DNA of 36,071 nt from Candidatus Cloacimonas sp. (lineage in GTDB: Bacteria > Cloacimonadota > Cloacimonadia > Cloacimonadales > Cloacimonadaceae): NCBI GenBank assembly GCA_035403355.1, contig DAONFA010000027.1:1-36071 (forward strand). The letters run 5' to 3'. The position numbers and the translations under genes were made by a program. The notes below the pieces were generated by a model. It saw only the letters and a list, made by a program, of their open reading frames with translations, was not told the origin of the DNA and did not search any database. Of this stretch, positions 35,068-36,071 are shown in pieces; the first letter of the stretch is position 1; each line of letters opens with the position of its first letter.

Positions 35068-35187
35068 GTTTGTTTTTACTTACAATTTTTCCACAGCCCT
35101 CTCTGTTTTTACAACCCACAAATTGTAAACACTAACAACCGCGCTACAACTGGTTTCCTCATTTCAAAATTGGGAGGTAAAACAAAA
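35068..35187 (-). repeat. 117-nt hairpin element, copy F (reverse, diverged)
   Basis: Plus strand left arm TTTTTACTTACAATTTTT and right arm AAAATTGGGAGGTAAAACA. The interior keeps CACAGCCCTCTCTG, AACAACCGCGCTACAACTGG and TTTCCTCATTTC. The arms have more mismatches than in the other copies, so it is an older member. It is about 90 nt upstream of the VOC-nitroreductase start. Confidence 0.75.
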
Positions 35188-35302
35188 TTGTTTCTTGAAA
35201 AATGGGTTGGTATCGTCTTTTTTTACTAAAGTAATCTTCTTTTTCAATAAACAGTGAGCAATTAGCACATTGACTATTTTTCCTTCCCAGAGAAATTCCG
35301 GT

Positions 35303-35640
35303 ATTTTCTCAATAACACTCCGATATGATTCCCGTATCGTTCTCGTATCGCGATATGGGAACGATACGGGAATCTAATTCGCAGCATATTGCAAAAAAAC
35401 AGGAACTGATAAACAAATATCTTGGGAGTGAAAAAAGAATAATTGCTGCCGATAGTGTGTTATCGCTTTATGGTGTTGATATTCTATACTGCTTGAATAG
35501 TGGGTGATTGATTGGTCGGTTGTATGGGTGTATTATTTTGTTTTAACTCACAATTTTTCGGTTTGGAAACCAGTCGTAGAGCGGTTGTAAGTGAACTAAA
35601 TGTGTGGGATGTGGTTTCATTGAAGGCAGGTGAAAATTGT
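35303..35640 (+). repeat. 338-bp long inverted repeat, right copy
   Basis: Counterpart of 17935-18272, opposite orientation, identical as far as I can read by eye. It contains the 48-bp palindrome, a 60-codon frame (35325-35507) and most of hairpin copy G. Diverged similarity extends about 20 bp further left to 35281. Confidence 0.93.
35327..35374. repeat. 48-bp near-perfect palindrome, right copy
   Basis: GATTCCCGTATCGTTC...TCGCGA...GAACGATACGGGAATC, symmetrical around 35350/35351. The two imperfect pairs are G.T on the plus strand. A third, eroded copy is at 3041-3086. Confidence 0.9.
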
Positions 35641-35653
35641 GAGTCAAAACAAA
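35536..35653 (+). repeat. 117-nt hairpin element, copy G (forward)
   Basis: Left arm TTTTGTTTTAACTCACAATTTT and right arm GAAAATTGTGAGTCAAAAC, written here in parts of under 20 nt each: the arms start TTTTGTTTTAACT and end GAGTCAAAAC. It has the inner stem GAAACC/GGTTTC. One pair that is a wobble in other copies (T.G) is a Watson-Crick C-G pair here (GAGTC). Confidence 0.9.
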
Positions 35654-35656
35654 CTG

Positions 35657-35773
35657 TTTGTTTTGACTCTAAACCGATTCTTCTGTGGTTGCAACTATAT
35701 GCAGAAGTAACAGAATATTTATCTTTTGTCCGATACTGTCAAAGCTGAAGCTCGGTTTAGAGTTAAAACAAAA
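35657..35773 (+). repeat. 117-nt type-2 hairpin element, copy I1
   Basis: Left TTTGTTTTGACTCTAAACCG, right CGGTTTAGAGTTAAAACAAA. The outer 12 bp are those of the type-1 elements, but the inner stem (CTAAACCGA) and interior are different. A secondary hairpin CTTCTG...CAGAAG lies inside. It begins 3 nt after copy G and has the same length of 117 nt. Confidence 0.8.
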
Positions 35774-35781
35774 ATTCCATC

Positions 35782-35896
35782 CCGAAACAACCATTTCTGA
35801 ACAATTCCAACCCAACCCTGCAAATGTGAAGAAGGACATTCTTTCACAATTGTGGAATTTGAGGGGTTGGTATAGCTTGGTTGCCTGTGTGCAAGG
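35782..35896 (+). repeat. 115-nt interspersed module J, copy 2
   Basis: Aligns with 18482-18597. AATGT(8 nt)ACATT is conserved in both copies although the 8-nt loop differs, and CCAACCC pairs with GGGGTTGG here. It fills the space between element I1 and element H. Confidence 0.8.
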
Positions 35897-36014
35897 TTTT
35901 TGTTTTAACTCACAATTTTGAAATGAGGAAACCAGTTGTAGCACGGTTGTAAGTGAACTAAATGTATGGGATGTGGTTTCATTGAAGGCAGGTGAAAATT
36001 GTAAGTCAAAACAA
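35897..36014 (+). repeat. 117-nt hairpin element, copy H (forward)
   Basis: Left arm TGTTTTAACTCACAATTTTG, right arm GAAAATTGTAAGTCAAAACA. The interior matches copy G closely (GTGAACTAAATGTATGGGAT, GGTTTCATTGAAGGCAGG) but the first 30 nt after the left arm resemble copies A and F (AAATGAGGAAACCAGTTG). Confidence 0.88.
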
Positions 36015-36018
36015 GCTG

Positions 36019-36071
36019 TTTGTTTTGACTCTAAACCGATTCTTCTGTGGTTGCAACGAAATGCAGAGGTA
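36019..36071 (+). repeat. Type-2 hairpin element, copy I2, cut by the window edge
   Basis: TTTGTTTTGACTCTAAACCG then ATTCTTCTGTGGTTGCAAC and GCAGAGGTA match the first 53 nt of copy I1 closely. It follows copy H by 4 nt, just as I1 follows G, so the order type 1 then type 2 is repeated. Confidence 0.8.

Noticed and set aside
35325..35507. 60-codon ORF (MIPVSFSYRDMGTIRES...), identical at 18068-18250 on the minus strand
   Set aside because: It starts inside the 48-bp palindrome, has no ribosome binding site, resembles no family I know, and its identity in both copies is explained by the 338-bp duplication. The eroded copy at 3017-3115 has lost it. Kept as a possible but unsupported gene.
35536..36071. 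Integron attC array
   Set aside because: The long nearly perfect stems with wobble pairs and tandem spacing recall attC sites, but the termini do not match RYYYAAC/GTTRRRY, no gene cassettes lie between units, and no integrase is present.

Overview
The window is AT-rich, gene-dense bacterial DNA. The gene content (a complete aerotolerance Bat operon, secreted proteins with C-terminal sorting domains of the type IX secretion kind, a type IV pilus operon with T2SS-like features, many small hairpin repeats) suggests an anaerobic Gram-negative of the Cloacimonadota/Bacteroidota-like lineages, most like Candidatus Cloacimonas. That assignment is inference from gene content and general sequence character; no rRNA or tRNA gene is visible.

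Region 1 (1-3.0 kb): GC-richer edge sequence with two copies of a 54-nt REP-like palindromic repeat and a possible partial ORF, then a secreted M6-family metalloprotease with a C-terminal sorting domain (minus strand).

Region 2 (3.25-17.65 kb): one long minus-strand transcription unit for a type IV pilus. Transcription order is major pilin, PilT (TTG start), two prepilin-like proteins, a large PilX-like protein, PilM, PilN, PilO, a PilP/GspC-like protein, secretin PilQ, a large Ig-domain lipoprotein, PilB and PilC. A strong sigma-54-type promoter lies about 50 nt upstream of the pilin start, and a rho-independent terminator follows pilC. Most genes overlap or are separated by a few nucleotides.

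Region 3 (17.6-18.8 kb): a gene-free stretch of about 1.2 kb packed with repeats. These are four copies of a 117-nt terminal-inverted-repeat hairpin element, a 48-bp near-perfect palindrome, and other modules.

Region 4 (18.8-35.0 kb): a plus-strand periplasmic PpiC/SurA-like isomerase with C-terminal TPRs converges on a minus-strand operon, moxR-DUF58-membrane protein-batA-batB-batC-batD-batE. Upstream of that lie rpmB (L28, with terminator), an orphan soluble histidine kinase with a cyclic-nucleotide-binding domain, a LamG/FN3 sorting-domain protein, and a two-gene unit of a VOC-nitroreductase fusion and a D-2-hydroxyacid dehydrogenase.

Region 5 (35.0-36.07 kb): a second repeat cluster made of the same modules as region 3. 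It includes a 338-bp block that, read by eye, is identical and inverted relative to 17935-18272. The two blocks bracket 17.0 kb and could drive its inversion. The repeat system (117-nt hairpins, a second hairpin class sharing only the outer termini, a 115-nt module and a large palindrome) is the strongest candidate here for something undescribed. Its stem mismatches become G.U wobbles on one strand only, which suggests selection or an origin as a single-stranded structure.
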